Positions 42,799 through 51,705 of a stretch of 64,000 nt of DNA are shown here, in pieces. Numbering within the stretch: the first letter of the stretch is position 1; every line of letters begins with the position of its first letter. Source of the stretch: Microcaldota archaeon (GTDB lineage: Archaea; Micrarchaeota; Micrarchaeia; Micrarchaeales; Micrarchaeaceae); assembly GCA_021827995.1 (NCBI GenBank), contig JAKATK010000002.1, forward strand, positions 1 through 64,000. The letters run 5' to 3'. A model generated the notes under the pieces. That model was not told the origin of the DNA and ran no database searches. It saw nothing but the letters and a program-made list of their open reading frames with translations. Both the position numbers and the translations under genes were made by a program.

Positions 42799-44475
42799 TT
42801 ATGGTGATGGCGGCGTCACCGGTGGGCTGGTGTACTGGTAGTCTATGACCTGGCCCATGCCACCATGGCCACCAGTCCAGCCGCAGCATGCGCCGCTGCC
42901 GACCCCGTAATTGACATTATATGAACCACCTGGCGCAGGTCCGGTACCGTATGCGAGCAGTATCGCGCCGCCTCCGCCGCCGCCGCCAGCTTCCGAAGAG
43001 CCACCATTTCCACCGCCCCCTGGCACGACAGTGGCAGATATTCCAGGTGCATCGATGGCGCCGTTGTTCACGATCTCGCCAGCCTGTATGTATATACCGT
43101 AGGACCCGTAGCCGCCGGAACCTCCGCCACAACACGAGTAACCATACCCGCCGCCAGCGCCTCTGAGGTAGTTCTGTACCCCGTTCGCCACCATGTTGGC
43201 CACCTGCGAATCTGTGAGCGACGGTGCAGATGGCGTGTTGCCGTTGCTACCGGATCCTCCGCAGCAGCCTCCACTACCAGCACTACCGCCGGACGCAAGG
43301 GTGCTGCCGCCAGAACTGGCCCCGCCGAGTCCGGTGCCTCCTCCTCCGCTGCCGCCATATGAACTTGGATAGTTGGGCGGCGACGTACAGCAGTCAATAC
43401 CGCCGTTCGGAGAGCTGCCGGCAGTGATCGTGCCGCTGTTATCAAAGAGCGTGTTAGCCACCATATAAGTGCCATTCGTGGTCAGAGTTATACTGGTCTG
43501 CACGAATATGCTGTTGGCTGCTTCTACCGGGCCGGTCAGCGACATACTCTGTGTATAGAAGAGGTCGCCGTTGCATGTGCCGCTAGCTAGGTTGAAGCAC
43601 TGTGTTATTGTGCTCGTGGTCGTAGTGCTTGTCGTTGTCGTGGTGCTCGTAGACGTGGTCGAAGCCGTTGTCGTAGTGGAAGTTGTGGTCGTTATCGTTG
43701 TGGATGTAGTTGTTGCGCAGCGTGGGCATGATATCGTTGTGGTTGTCAGGTATATCTCGTACTGCGACTGTGTCGCCACGTACACTGGCTGCCCGGGAGG
43801 GTTGCCTGGCACATCGTAGTAGTCGCCTGCGCCCTGCCAGCCGCCGCCGAAGTTGAACGGATTGGAAATGCTGCCTGTGGGCGCGCTTCCCTGGAGCACG
43901 GTCCCGCCCACAGACACGAGCGTCATTGTAGCTACCTTCTCGTAGTTGGTGGGCGCTGTGCACGGAGCCGAGGTGCAGTAGCCGAGCCAGACGTAACCGG
44001 CGAAGTCTGTGCCGACCGGCGTGCCTGGCTGGATGCCTCCAGCAGCGAAGTTGGTGAAATCCACAGAGACGGTCTGACCAGGCACCAGCCCGCGGTTCGC
44101 GCCGATGCCGACAGGCAGCGCGTTGAGCGTTGTGAAGTTCACAGGTATGCCGCTGGAGTTGAGTGCCTCGCCCTGTGATGCTATGAAGACCCAGTCGCCA
44201 TAGGTGTCCCTGCCAGTGTTCTGGCCGAAGGTGAAGCCTATCGCGTTCGCCGCGTAAACTGGGTTCTCGCAGATGAATCCCGGTATAGGTATGCACGTGC
44301 TTGCGCCGAAGCCGTGGTTGAAGATCCCGAGCTCGAAGAGCGCTGCGAGGACTACAGCAACTACGAGTATCGCCCAGCCGTACGTCATGAAGAACTCGGT
44401 AACGGATTGGGCTTTAGAGCGTCTCTGTTTACTATGCAATCGCGGTTTAAGCAACACACGAACACGTTGTTTCAT
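42799..44475 (-). CDS. Pilin-like surface protein with Thr-rich linker and Gly/Cys-rich domain
   Basis: 558 residues. The N-terminus has a class III (pilin/archaellin-type) signal: basic leader, KAQSVTEF cleavage region, then a hydrophobic helix TYGWAILVVAVVLAALFELG. Residues 55-245 look like a beta-rich outer domain. A 45-residue linker of almost only Thr/Ser (near 255-295) is mucin-like and a probable O-glycosylation site. The remainder is Gly-rich with repeated Cys-Cys pairs (GIDCCTSPP, SGGCCGGSG, YSCCGGGSG, GACCGWTGG). It is probably anchored by the pilin helix and processed by a prepilin peptidase not present here. Function is unknown; adhesion is a guess. Confidence 0.8.
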   Translation of the reverse strand: MKQRVRVLLKPRLHSKQRRSKAQSVTEFFMTYGWAILVVAVVLAALFELGIFNHGFGASTCIPIPGFICENPVYAANAIGFTFGQNTGRDTYGDWVFIASQGEALNSSGIPVNFTTLNALPVGIGANRGLVPGQTVSVDFTNFAAGGIQPGTPVGTDFAGYVWLGYCTSAPCTAPTNYEKVATMTLVSVGGTVLQGSAPTGSISNPFNFGGGWQGAGDYYDVPGNPPGQPVYVATQSQYEIYLTTTTISCPRCATTTSTTITTTTSTTTTASTTSTSTTTTTSTTTTSTITQCFNLASGTCNGDLFYTQSMSLTGPVEAANSIFVQTSITLTTNGTYMVANTLFDNSGTITAGSSPNGGIDCCTSPPNYPSSYGGSGGGGTGLGGASSGGSTLASGGSAGSGGCCGGSGSNGNTPSAPSLTDSQVANMVANGVQNYLRGAGGGYGYSCCGGGSGGYGSYGIYIQAGEIVNNGAIDAPGISATVVPGGGGNGGSSEAGGGGGGGAILLAYGTGPAPGGSYNVNYGVGSGACCGWTGGHGGMGQVIDYQYTSPPVTPPSP

Positions 44476-44631
44476 AGTTTACTGCTCTTGCTATCCGCCG
44501 TCTTTCACACTTTACCTTCAGTAATATATTATACAGCGATGTATTTATTACGCCTTTACCATGCGGTGCGACACCGAACTGCGCACTAGCAAAGTGTTAT
44601 AAAACGGCTTTCCAGAATAATCCTGAATTGC

Positions 44632-45435
44632 ATGGGGAGGCGCCTCTGCGTTGTGAAAATAGGGGGCAGCGTGATAACGGATACGGCCACGCCAAAGAAG
44701 GCCCTTACCGGAGAGATAAGGCGCCTGCTGAAAGAGATCGACGAGGCCGGGAACGCTGCTGACACCGATGTTATAATAGGGCACGGCGGCGGCTCGTTCC
44801 CGCACATACCGGCTAAGCGTTATAGGGTCAGCGAGGGTCTCATAAATGGCAAGAGCATGGAGGGCGCGCTGGCCACGCTCAGGGACGCACGCGAGCTAAA
44901 CACGATAGTGATCTCTGAGGGCCTTGAGCTAGGGGTGCCTCTCTTCCCGTTCTCTGCCTCAAGCTTCACGCTCTCTGAGGATGGCAGAATCACGACCGGA
45001 CTGACAGAGCAGATAAGGGAGGCCCTCAGCCGCGGCTTCATGCCGCTCGTCTATGGCGATGTCGGTATAGACACACGCAAGGGCGTGTGCATACTTTCTA
45101 CAGAAGAGATACTGCGCTTCTTAGCCATCGACATCAAGCCCGTGAAGGTTGTATTCGGGACTGACGTAGACGGCGTCTTCGACAAGGACCCGAAGGGCGG
45201 TAATGCCAGGATCATAAGGGAGATTGACCACAACAACATCGGCGCGATAGGCAGCGCTCTGGGCACGACAAGGAAGGTGGACGTCACCGGCGGAATGCGC
45301 ACCAAGGTGGCGCTGCTGCACGAGATCGTCAAGATGACTGGCGCTACTGGTTATATCGTCAACGCTTCAAGGCCAAACGCAGTGAGGGATGCGATTCTAG
45401 GCGCGGAGGAGCGCTGCACGATAGTAAGACCGTGA
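44632..45435 (+). CDS. ipk: Isopentenyl phosphate kinase
   Basis: 267 residues, amino-acid-kinase fold. VVKIGGSVITD at the N-terminus, DVIIGHGGGSFPHIPAKRY (with the catalytic His that marks IPKs), PLVYGDVGIDT, VFGTDVDGVFDKDPKGG and DVTGGMRTKVALLHEI. It phosphorylates isopentenyl phosphate to isopentenyl diphosphate in the archaeal mevalonate pathway, feeding ether-lipid synthesis. Stop abuts the convergent pyrG stop by 1 nt. Confidence 0.92.
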   Translation: MGRRLCVVKIGGSVITDTATPKKALTGEIRRLLKEIDEAGNAADTDVIIGHGGGSFPHIPAKRYRVSEGLINGKSMEGALATLRDARELNTIVISEGLELGVPLFPFSASSFTLSEDGRITTGLTEQIREALSRGFMPLVYGDVGIDTRKGVCILSTEEILRFLAIDIKPVKVVFGTDVDGVFDKDPKGGNARIIREIDHNNIGAIGSALGTTRKVDVTGGMRTKVALLHEIVKMTGATGYIVNASRPNAVRDAILGAEERCTIVRP

Positions 45436-45436
45436 T

Positions 45437-47065
45437 TCAGGTTTTGCGAGCTGCCATTTGCGCCTTCGCAGCGGAAATGAACGCTGAGAAGAGCGGGGCA
45501 GGCCTCATCGGATTCGACCTGAGTTCCGGGTGCGCCTGGGTACCTATACCGAATGAACTTGCCCATTCGATTATCTCGGCCAGGCCACCCAACGTGACTG
45601 CGCTTATTACGAGGCCCTTCGACGCGAGCGTCTTCTCATAAGAGCTATTGAACTCGTACCTGTGCCTGTGCCGCTCATGCACGATTCCTGTACCGTATGC
45701 CTTATGCGCCAGTGTGCCACGCCTAACGCGCGCAGCCTGAAGACCGAGACGCATCGTGCCACCTTTGATTGAAGCGTCAGCTTGACCTGGCAACAGGTCT
45801 ATGACGTTGTACCTTGTGCCAGCATCGAACTCGGTGGAATTTGCTTTTGCTAGGTGGCATACGTCGCGCGCGAACTCAACTGCCATGAGCTGCATGCCCA
45901 AGCATATTCCCAAGTATGGCACGCCGGTCGTCCTGGCATATGATATGGCTCTTATCATGCCCTCTATGCCGCGCCTGCCGAAGCCGCCAGGTACAAGTAT
46001 GCCGTTCACGTCGCTGAAAACCTCGCCGAGATCTAACGACTTGCCCTCGAGCTTCTCCGAGTCGACCCATTTGAGCTCGAGCCTGACCGAGCTTTTAGCC
46101 GCGGCGTGATAGAGCGCTTCCTTTATGCTGGCGTAGGCATCATGCAACTTCGTGTACTTGCCGACTATAGCTATGCAGACACCAGGTGCCCGCTCGTTCT
46201 CCATCGCCTTGCACAGGGCCGACCATTCTGCCATCGACTTCTTGAGGGCGCTGGGACTGATCCTGTCGCGCAGGCCAAGCCTTGCCATTATGTACTTGTC
46301 GAGCCCCTGATCGGCCAGGTGCACCGGTAACGCGTATATGTTGCCAACATCGTGGTCGTCTATGACAGCCCCATTGTCTAGGTTAGCGAACATCGCAATC
46401 TTGGCCTTTGCGGCATCGCTGAGGCCGTGCTCGGTCCTGCAGACTATCACGTCAGGCTGTATGCCGAGTTGCATTATGTTCCTGAGAGCTATCTGCGTGG
46501 GCTTCGTCTTCTGCTCGCCTACGGAGCCCAGTTCTGGTACGTACGTCACGTCTATGAATGCTACGTCCTCCTTCATCGCCAGCTGCCGCATGGCCTCGAG
46601 GAAATAGTGGTTCTCTATGTCGCCGACAGTGCCACCAACCTCGATTATAAGCACGTCGAGCTCGTTCCTAGAGGAAACGCCTTTTAGGTAGTCCACTATG
46701 TAGCTGGTGACGTGTGGCACGAATTGGACGTCGCTGCCGAGGAAGTCGCCGCGGCGTTCCTTCTCTATTATGGCACTGAATATCTTGCCACCGGTCAGCG
46801 AGAACTCACCCTTCATGCTGGTGCCGAGGAAGCGCTCGTAGGTGCCGAAGTCCATATCGACCTCGCTCTTGTCGTCTAGGACGAACACCTCGCCGTGCCT
46901 GAACGGATTCATGGTGCCGCAGTCGTAGTTCAGGTAGCCGTCGAACTTGAGCGGCAGGGCCCTTATGCCGCGCATCGAGAGCAGCTTCGCTATCGAAGCC
47001 ACAACAACGCCCTTGCCTAGTCCACTAAGGAGCGAGCCTAGGACCACTACGTACTTCGTTGGCAC
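45437..47065 (-). CDS. pyrG: CTP synthase
   Basis: 542 residues, full length. Synthetase domain: VVVLGSLLSGLGKGVVVASI, KFDGYLNYDCGTMNPFRHGE, IIEVGGTVGDIENHYFLEAM, GSVGEQKTKPTQ. Glutaminase domain: GILVPGGFGRRGIEGMI, YLGICLGMQLMAVEFAR with the nucleophile Cys, and a C-terminal AHPELRSNP holding the His/Glu of the triad. It aminates UTP to CTP using glutamine. Minor wording differences from consensus (LSGLGKG for ISGLGKG). Confidence 0.96.
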   Translation of the reverse strand: MPTKYVVVLGSLLSGLGKGVVVASIAKLLSMRGIRALPLKFDGYLNYDCGTMNPFRHGEVFVLDDKSEVDMDFGTYERFLGTSMKGEFSLTGGKIFSAIIEKERRGDFLGSDVQFVPHVTSYIVDYLKGVSSRNELDVLIIEVGGTVGDIENHYFLEAMRQLAMKEDVAFIDVTYVPELGSVGEQKTKPTQIALRNIMQLGIQPDVIVCRTEHGLSDAAKAKIAMFANLDNGAVIDDHDVGNIYALPVHLADQGLDKYIMARLGLRDRISPSALKKSMAEWSALCKAMENERAPGVCIAIVGKYTKLHDAYASIKEALYHAAAKSSVRLELKWVDSEKLEGKSLDLGEVFSDVNGILVPGGFGRRGIEGMIRAISYARTTGVPYLGICLGMQLMAVEFARDVCHLAKANSTEFDAGTRYNVIDLLPGQADASIKGGTMRLGLQAARVRRGTLAHKAYGTGIVHERHRHRYEFNSSYEKTLASKGLVISAVTLGGLAEIIEWASSFGIGTQAHPELRSNPMRPAPLFSAFISAAKAQMAARKT

Positions 47066-47198
47066 GCGTACCCTTGGCCCTTAATGGTTAAAAACGTTTT
47101 CATGATGCAGTCGATGAGGTCGCCATGCTACCGCTCATCGAGGCGCGGAGCACGCAAAGATATTTAAAATGCGCTTGTTGAATAGATTCGGTGTGACC

Positions 47199-47483
47199 AT
47201 GAAGATATCTGAAGTTTATAGCATGGATATCTACAGCGACGCTGGGCAGTACCTTGGCGAGGTGAAGGACGCCATTGTGGATCTCGAGAGAGGCGAAGTC
47301 AGCAGACTCCTTATGGACGACTGGAAGAACGCCGACCGCGAAGAAGTAAAGCGTATACTGCAGCAGAAGAGCATACTCTTCAAGAACATAAAGAACATAG
47401 GCGACGTAGTGCTCGTGGCAGCTACTGGGCCGAACCCTAAGGCCGATACTGCAAGCGAAGCGACAGAGCTGCTGGGTAGGTAG
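47199..47483 (+). CDS. PRC-barrel domain protein
   Basis: 94 residues from ATG 47199 (a start at 47169 would add a non-conserved stretch overlapping the TATA-like ATTTAAAAT). The fold pattern is VYSMDIYSDAGQYLGEVKDA, IVDLERGEVSRLLMD, then KSILFKNIKNIGDVVLVAAT. Small archaeal PRC-barrel proteins include division-linked CdpB-type proteins and RNA-processing factors. With three ftsZ genes elsewhere in the window a division link is conceivable but unproven. The stop TAG overlaps the next start (TAGTG). Confidence 0.8.
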   Translation: MKISEVYSMDIYSDAGQYLGEVKDAIVDLERGEVSRLLMDDWKNADREEVKRILQQKSILFKNIKNIGDVVLVAATGPNPKADTASEATELLGR

Positions 47484-48328
47484 TGCCGAAAGCCACGTAC
47501 GAGTTTGCATTGCAGGACGTAGCGGAGCCGCTAACGGGAAGAACGGGACGTGATCATGTGGCTGGGTCTAGAGTGCCACCGGAGATCGAGTGGCACATAA
47601 ATTTCGACGATGACGTATCGGAGCTAGACGCAGCCTACATAGACGCGTTGATAAGGCTAGCTGGCAGGCGGCTGAAAATCAAGCCTGTGAGCATCCTTGA
47701 CGCACCGTGCGGCAATGGGAGACTGCATGCATACCTCAGGGCCTATGGCTATGATGTGTATGGCGTCGATAGCAACAGGGAGCTCATAGGGCAAGCCAAG
47801 GCCAAGCACAGGGCAAGTCAGGACAGGTACTATGTCGGCGACATAAGGGACTTCGACCTGGGCAGAAGGTTTGACGTTTACTTATCGTGGTTCACGAGCC
47901 TTGGCTACTTCGATGACAATGGAAACATCATGGTTATGAAGAACGCCGCCAAGCACCTGAACAAGAATGGCATCATGATAGTGGATGTGGCGAATGGCGA
48001 AGCCAACATCGCGTACCAGGCATCCAACCCGAATGCGGTTTTCTATAACGAGTCAGGTAGGTACGTGATGGTTGAGCGCCCAACGCTCAGATTTGTTAAC
48101 GGGGTGCCTTATCAACAAAGGGACGAAACATTTTACGAGAAACGGAGGCGCAACCTATTCTTCATCAAAAAGCATGGGCTTAAAATGCTGCGGCTTTACT
48201 CTGAAACAGACTTAAGGAATCAGCTCGCAAAGGCAGGGTTTGATACGATTTACTCGCTATCCGGCAGATCGTTCGCAAAGTTTAGGCGCGATGCCAGACG
48301 CATAGTGGCCGTTGGTGTCAAGAAATGA
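47483..48328 (+). CDS. SAM-dependent methyltransferase
   Basis: 281 residues from GTG 47483. Class I fold: VSILDAPCGNGRLHAYL (motif I), YDVYGVDSNRELI (acidic end of strand 2), YYVGDIRDFDLG, FDVYLSWFTSLGYF (motif IV), and NGIMIVDVANGE. The C-terminal half (YQQRDETFYEKRRRNLFF) is a beta-rich insert typical of small-molecule or tailored methyltransferases. Substrate unknown. Probably translationally coupled to the PRC-barrel gene. Confidence 0.85.
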   Translation: MPKATYEFALQDVAEPLTGRTGRDHVAGSRVPPEIEWHINFDDDVSELDAAYIDALIRLAGRRLKIKPVSILDAPCGNGRLHAYLRAYGYDVYGVDSNRELIGQAKAKHRASQDRYYVGDIRDFDLGRRFDVYLSWFTSLGYFDDNGNIMVMKNAAKHLNKNGIMIVDVANGEANIAYQASNPNAVFYNESGRYVMVERPTLRFVNGVPYQQRDETFYEKRRRNLFFIKKHGLKMLRLYSETDLRNQLAKAGFDTIYSLSGRSFAKFRRDARRIVAVGVKK

Positions 48329-48447
48329 CAGGATAACACTGGCCGCACGGCACGCGCTCGTTTTTGACTTTGAGTTAGCACAATGCCTCGACATATGCGC
48401 ACAGTAACATCGTCAACGTTGCAGGGCTGTGGTTTATCCACGGCGCA

Positions 48448-48702
48448 TCAGAGCTTATAAACCTTCTCCCCACGCTTAATCGGCTGCGACACCTTCAGGC
48501 CTATGGAGTCGCCGGCATTAGCGGAGGAGACGACCTTGTGCGCTATCTGAATGCTCGCCACCGTCTGCTGAACCTAGGCGTCCTTTCCTTCGATTGATAC
48601 CGTGTCGCCGATTTTTAGCGGCGCAGACAGGCTCACTATGGCAACGCCTATGTGGTCTAGATAGTCCACCACTTCACCGACTAGTTGCTTCTGTTCCGCC
48701 AT
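48448..48702 (-). pseudogene. Small EF-Tu-domain-2-like protein interrupted by in-frame TAG
   Basis: ATG 48702 to TGA 48448, 84 codons with TAG at codon 43 (48576-48574). The sequence on both sides is coherent: LVGEVVDYLDHIGVAIVSLS, APLKIGDTVSIEGKDA, stop, VQQTVASIQIAHKVV, GDSIGLKVSQPIKRGEKVYKL. This matches the archaeal 'translation elongation factor-like' family (beta-barrel as in EF-Tu domain 2), where the stop position usually carries Asp or a similar residue. The gene is either recently inactivated or read through; other genes here end in TAG, so TAG is a normal stop. Confidence 0.8.
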
Positions 48703-48803
48703 AATACATTATCGGAATGCAGCAATAAGAAGCTTTACCTTGTGCTCCGTGCACGCGGAGTTTGCTCAATGCAGGTTTCATTGGAGCTTATGTCGAAGTA
48801 GGA

Positions 48804-49418
48804 TTAATCACGAACGGCGAAGATGCACAGTTGGCCGTAAGAATCACGGTGTATGTCGTTTATTTCGAATCGCCTGAACTCATCCCGCAATGTTTTTGCG
48901 GTAAAATAATGATGCAATAGACCCTTCTCTCCGCCGTCTAAAGGCAGGTATGTGTAGCGCGATATGAACGTGCGCTTTTTACCCGCCAGGGCCCTCCTGC
49001 TCTGCACCGTTATGAACGCCATCCCACCATTTTTCAGTGTCCTGTGTATTTCGCTTATTGTTTTTCTTATGCGGGCGAGGGTGTTGTGGTCGATAACCTG
49101 TATGGATATTGCGGCATCGAAGAACTCGTCCGGGAATGGGAACCTGTTAGACATGTCGTGCACGAAGACATGCGCCTTTAGCCCTTGGTCTTTCAAGCGC
49201 TTTTTTGTGTATGCTATACCGGTCTTTGACATGTCGAATCCGTAAACGTCAAAACCGTTCTTGGATAAGTAGATTGTGTGCCGGCCAGTACCGCAACCCA
49301 GGTCCAGTACTCTCTTGGCCCCATTTTTTTTGAAAATTTGTGACATCCTCCTTATGTCTTCTTGGGTGCCAAACCAGCATATGCCGTCTGTCTTGAATAT
49401 GTCTTCCCAATCGCCCAA
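48804..49418 (-). CDS. SAM-dependent methyltransferase (UbiE/type 11 like)
   Basis: 204 residues. AKRVLDLGCGTGRHTIYLSK (motif I), GFDVYGFDMSKTGI, FPFPDEFFDAAISIQVIDHN (motif IV) and LKNGGMAFITVQS. The closing part has HHYFTAKTLRDEFRRFEI. Substrate unknown. Codon use is more AT-rich than that of the methyltransferase at 47483, to which it is unrelated beyond the fold. It lies next to the left end of the putative integrated element. Confidence 0.85.
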   Translation of the reverse strand: MGDWEDIFKTDGICWFGTQEDIRRMSQIFKKNGAKRVLDLGCGTGRHTIYLSKNGFDVYGFDMSKTGIAYTKKRLKDQGLKAHVFVHDMSNRFPFPDEFFDAAISIQVIDHNTLARIRKTISEIHRTLKNGGMAFITVQSRRALAGKKRTFISRYTYLPLDGGEKGLLHHYFTAKTLRDEFRRFEINDIHRDSYGQLCIFAVRD

Positions 49419-49477
49419 TCAAATCACCAGGCACTGTTTGGATTTTCTAACCCTGCTTTGACTGCGTAAATCGGGAA

Positions 49478-49526
49478 GGCAGTGGAGAGATTTGAACTCT
49501 CGAACCCGCTATGGGTTTGAGAGCGT
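49478..49526 (-). tRNA. tRNA 3'-half-like remnant (class II, long variable arm)
   Basis: On the minus strand a variable arm (AACCCATAGCGGGTT), a T-arm (GAGAG TTCAAAT CTCTC) and an acceptor-like CACTGCC follow one another, as in the 3' half of a Ser or Leu tRNA. No matching 5' half (GGCAGTG plus D-arm) is found nearby. The 19-mer CGAGAGTTCAAATCTCTCC is identical to one in tRNA-Leu at 53773-53791, in the same orientation. Confidence 0.6.
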
Positions 49527-49680
49527 TTCCTAGCTGTTTCACGCCTATATTCCTAGCCATATTTCACACCAAAAACAACATAAAATTCTAAGCCCAAGCA
49601 GGTTCATCTGAACCATGAATAATAGCTGAGGAAGGTATATAAGCAGCTAGCGTTCAGATTTCCGAGAATCTGAACCATAG

Positions 49681-51573
49681 CTAATCTATGTGGAAGTGAA
49701 CTATAGCGGTTTGATTAAATGAGTCTATCGCCTCGGCAGTATAATATCCCGGGGTGAGCTTTTCTAAGGTCGAATTTTTAAAGTTTCTTGATTCATCCAA
49801 ATAACCACCTTCACTCCAATAGCCTTTAAAGTCCAGCGTCACTTCCTGTTGCACGGTTTGCGTAGAAGTGAAAGTAACGTTGGCGCTATTTGGATTAAAT
49901 ATAATAGAACTCGCTGGACCGCCTAGAGTTGGGCACGCAATCACACAATTCTCACAAGAATAATAAAGATTGAGTGGCGTTGCATTGTTGATGTTGTTCG
50001 CGGTGTAGTAACCTGCGTAAACTTTTATTCCCAGCAACTTGAATGTATTTTCTACGCACGGCCACCAAGACGGCACCGTATAAACTTGTGCGTTACCCAG
50101 CTCGGGCGTTTTCGTAGCGTTCAGCGTGTAAGATGACGACCCGTTATAGAAGAGCCTTGTTGATATGGATACGCCGCTGGCGGTAGCGTTTGTCGTGTTG
50201 ACTGAAATGGAAAGGTTGAAGTCGCCACGGACAGAGCTATTACTTGGTGGCATTACTGTGGCACTAGTTACATAGAAATGGACTATAGCAGTCTGATTAA
50301 AGATGTCTACCGCTTCAACAGTATAAGCGCCAGGTTGTAAAGTGTGGAATGTGTAATTGTTTCCTGCGGCCGTCCAATAGCCAGTTAGGTTTAGAGTAAG
50401 CTTCTGTGGATAACTAACATTCTGTTGCGAACTAACGTTTGTCCCGTTTCTATAACTCTGCGTTACGTAAGTCAAAGTTACATTATGGCTTTTAGGGTCA
50501 AATGCGCCAACAGGCCCCAACCTCGCTAGGCGAATCGCACAAGGTAAATAGAGGATGGTAGCGTTGTATTGGCCGAGTGGGCTTGCGGAGGTTATGGTAC
50601 CCCAATTATAATATCCTGAATACAGCCTAATACCAAATGTGCTATATGGGTAGCCGTTGCAGTTAAGCGTGTCTGGGCTGGCATAGCCTACGTAAGTATA
50701 AAAATCGCCTTCTGTCTTTGATGTATTTATGGCATACCCGTCGCTTCCATTATAAAAGAGTCCCGCATTTGCTATTGCGACGCCAGATGTAGTATTAACA
50801 TTTATAGACAAATTGAAGTCGTTATAAACGGAGCTATTGCTTGATTGCATTGTCATAGCGCCGGTTACATTGAAGTGCACTATGGCAGTCTGGTTCCATT
50901 CATCCGCGCCTACTAGTGTGTATATCCCCGAAGTAAAGTTATATGCAGGCCCTAAACTTCTTGGAGCAGTATATCCTATTGCATTCATGCTGTACTCTAT
51001 AGTTTCATTGAAGGTTGTGATATTTTTACCCCGCTCGTTATAATTTGTTTTGTTAACGAGCAAAATTGCCTCGTCACTAAGCGGTTTGAACGAATAGGTT
51101 AGAGGTATATAGTGGAATCCGAGTGATGTAGGGCACGATGGTATTGGTAAGTTCTCTCTCGTAAATGGGGCTGCTAGTGCCATTGGATTATTCGCAGAGC
51201 TTATATTGCCCGTAGTATAATAACCCTTAAATAAAGAGAGCCTTATTGCACCAGCTAAAATTCCACTCCCCGTGCATATCTGGCCTGGCTGTGTGTACGG
51301 CAATTCTAAGCCTTTTATATCGGGCCAATTGTTCTCTGCTGTTATATTGATGTACGAATCAAGCGTGTTGACAAGTTTTAGGTCTATGGAGAGATTGCCG
51401 TTTTGAGATATCGCCGTGCTATTTATCGTAAGGGTCAGGTTCAGCCCATTAATCGTATTGCTAGATACGATTGTTTGCGTTTTAGTGTTAATGGAATAGT
51501 TGATTGCTACGATTAAGCATATTATACCTAGAACGACGATTGCGGCTATGATTTTGTTTTGCATAGAAACCAT
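49681..51573 (-). CDS. Membrane-anchored surface protein with three long repeats
   Basis: 630 residues. An N-terminal membrane helix (8-27) is followed by an outer region made of about three repeats of 190 residues. Each repeat ends in a near-identical block: WNQTAIVHFNVT (near 235), FNQTAIVHFYVT (near 435) and FNQTAIVHFHID (the C-terminus), preceded by PG.YT.EA. Each begins SSNSSV..DFNLSI.VNTT. There are more than 40 Asn-X-Ser/Thr sequons, so heavy N-glycosylation is likely. The repeats suggest stacked beta-domains as in adhesins. AT-rich; carried by the putative element. Confidence 0.8.
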   Translation of the reverse strand: MVSMQNKIIAAIVVLGIICLIVAINYSINTKTQTIVSSNTINGLNLTLTINSTAISQNGNLSIDLKLVNTLDSYINITAENNWPDIKGLELPYTQPGQICTGSGILAGAIRLSLFKGYYTTGNISSANNPMALAAPFTRENLPIPSCPTSLGFHYIPLTYSFKPLSDEAILLVNKTNYNERGKNITTFNETIEYSMNAIGYTAPRSLGPAYNFTSGIYTLVGADEWNQTAIVHFNVTGAMTMQSSNSSVYNDFNLSINVNTTSGVAIANAGLFYNGSDGYAINTSKTEGDFYTYVGYASPDTLNCNGYPYSTFGIRLYSGYYNWGTITSASPLGQYNATILYLPCAIRLARLGPVGAFDPKSHNVTLTYVTQSYRNGTNVSSQQNVSYPQKLTLNLTGYWTAAGNNYTFHTLQPGAYTVEAVDIFNQTAIVHFYVTSATVMPPSNSSVRGDFNLSISVNTTNATASGVSISTRLFYNGSSSYTLNATKTPELGNAQVYTVPSWWPCVENTFKLLGIKVYAGYYTANNINNATPLNLYYSCENCVIACPTLGGPASSIIFNPNSANVTFTSTQTVQQEVTLDFKGYWSEGGYLDESRNFKNSTLEKLTPGYYTAEAIDSFNQTAIVHFHID

Positions 51574-51705
51574 TTATAGGTGGTTTTGTCTATTGTTACC
51601 TTGCTATTAGCCCAATAGTCATGCAGCTAACCAATAATTAACTTTTTTGATATCGTTAGATCCTTTTACTCAGCTCGTTCATTCGCCCCACTCGTTTCCA
51701 AGCTC

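Noticed and set aside
43590-43740. Short tandem GTT/GTC/GTA-type DNA repeats that might suggest a CRISPR or satellite
   Set aside because: They encode the Thr/Ser linker of the pilin-like protein on the minus strand; no spacer-like unique sequences.
48448-48702. Genome-wide reassignment of TAG as a sense codon
   Set aside because: Several core genes here end in TAG (Hel308 fragment, argS, rpl24e, valS, PRC-barrel) and aRF1 keeps NIKS, so TAG is a stop.
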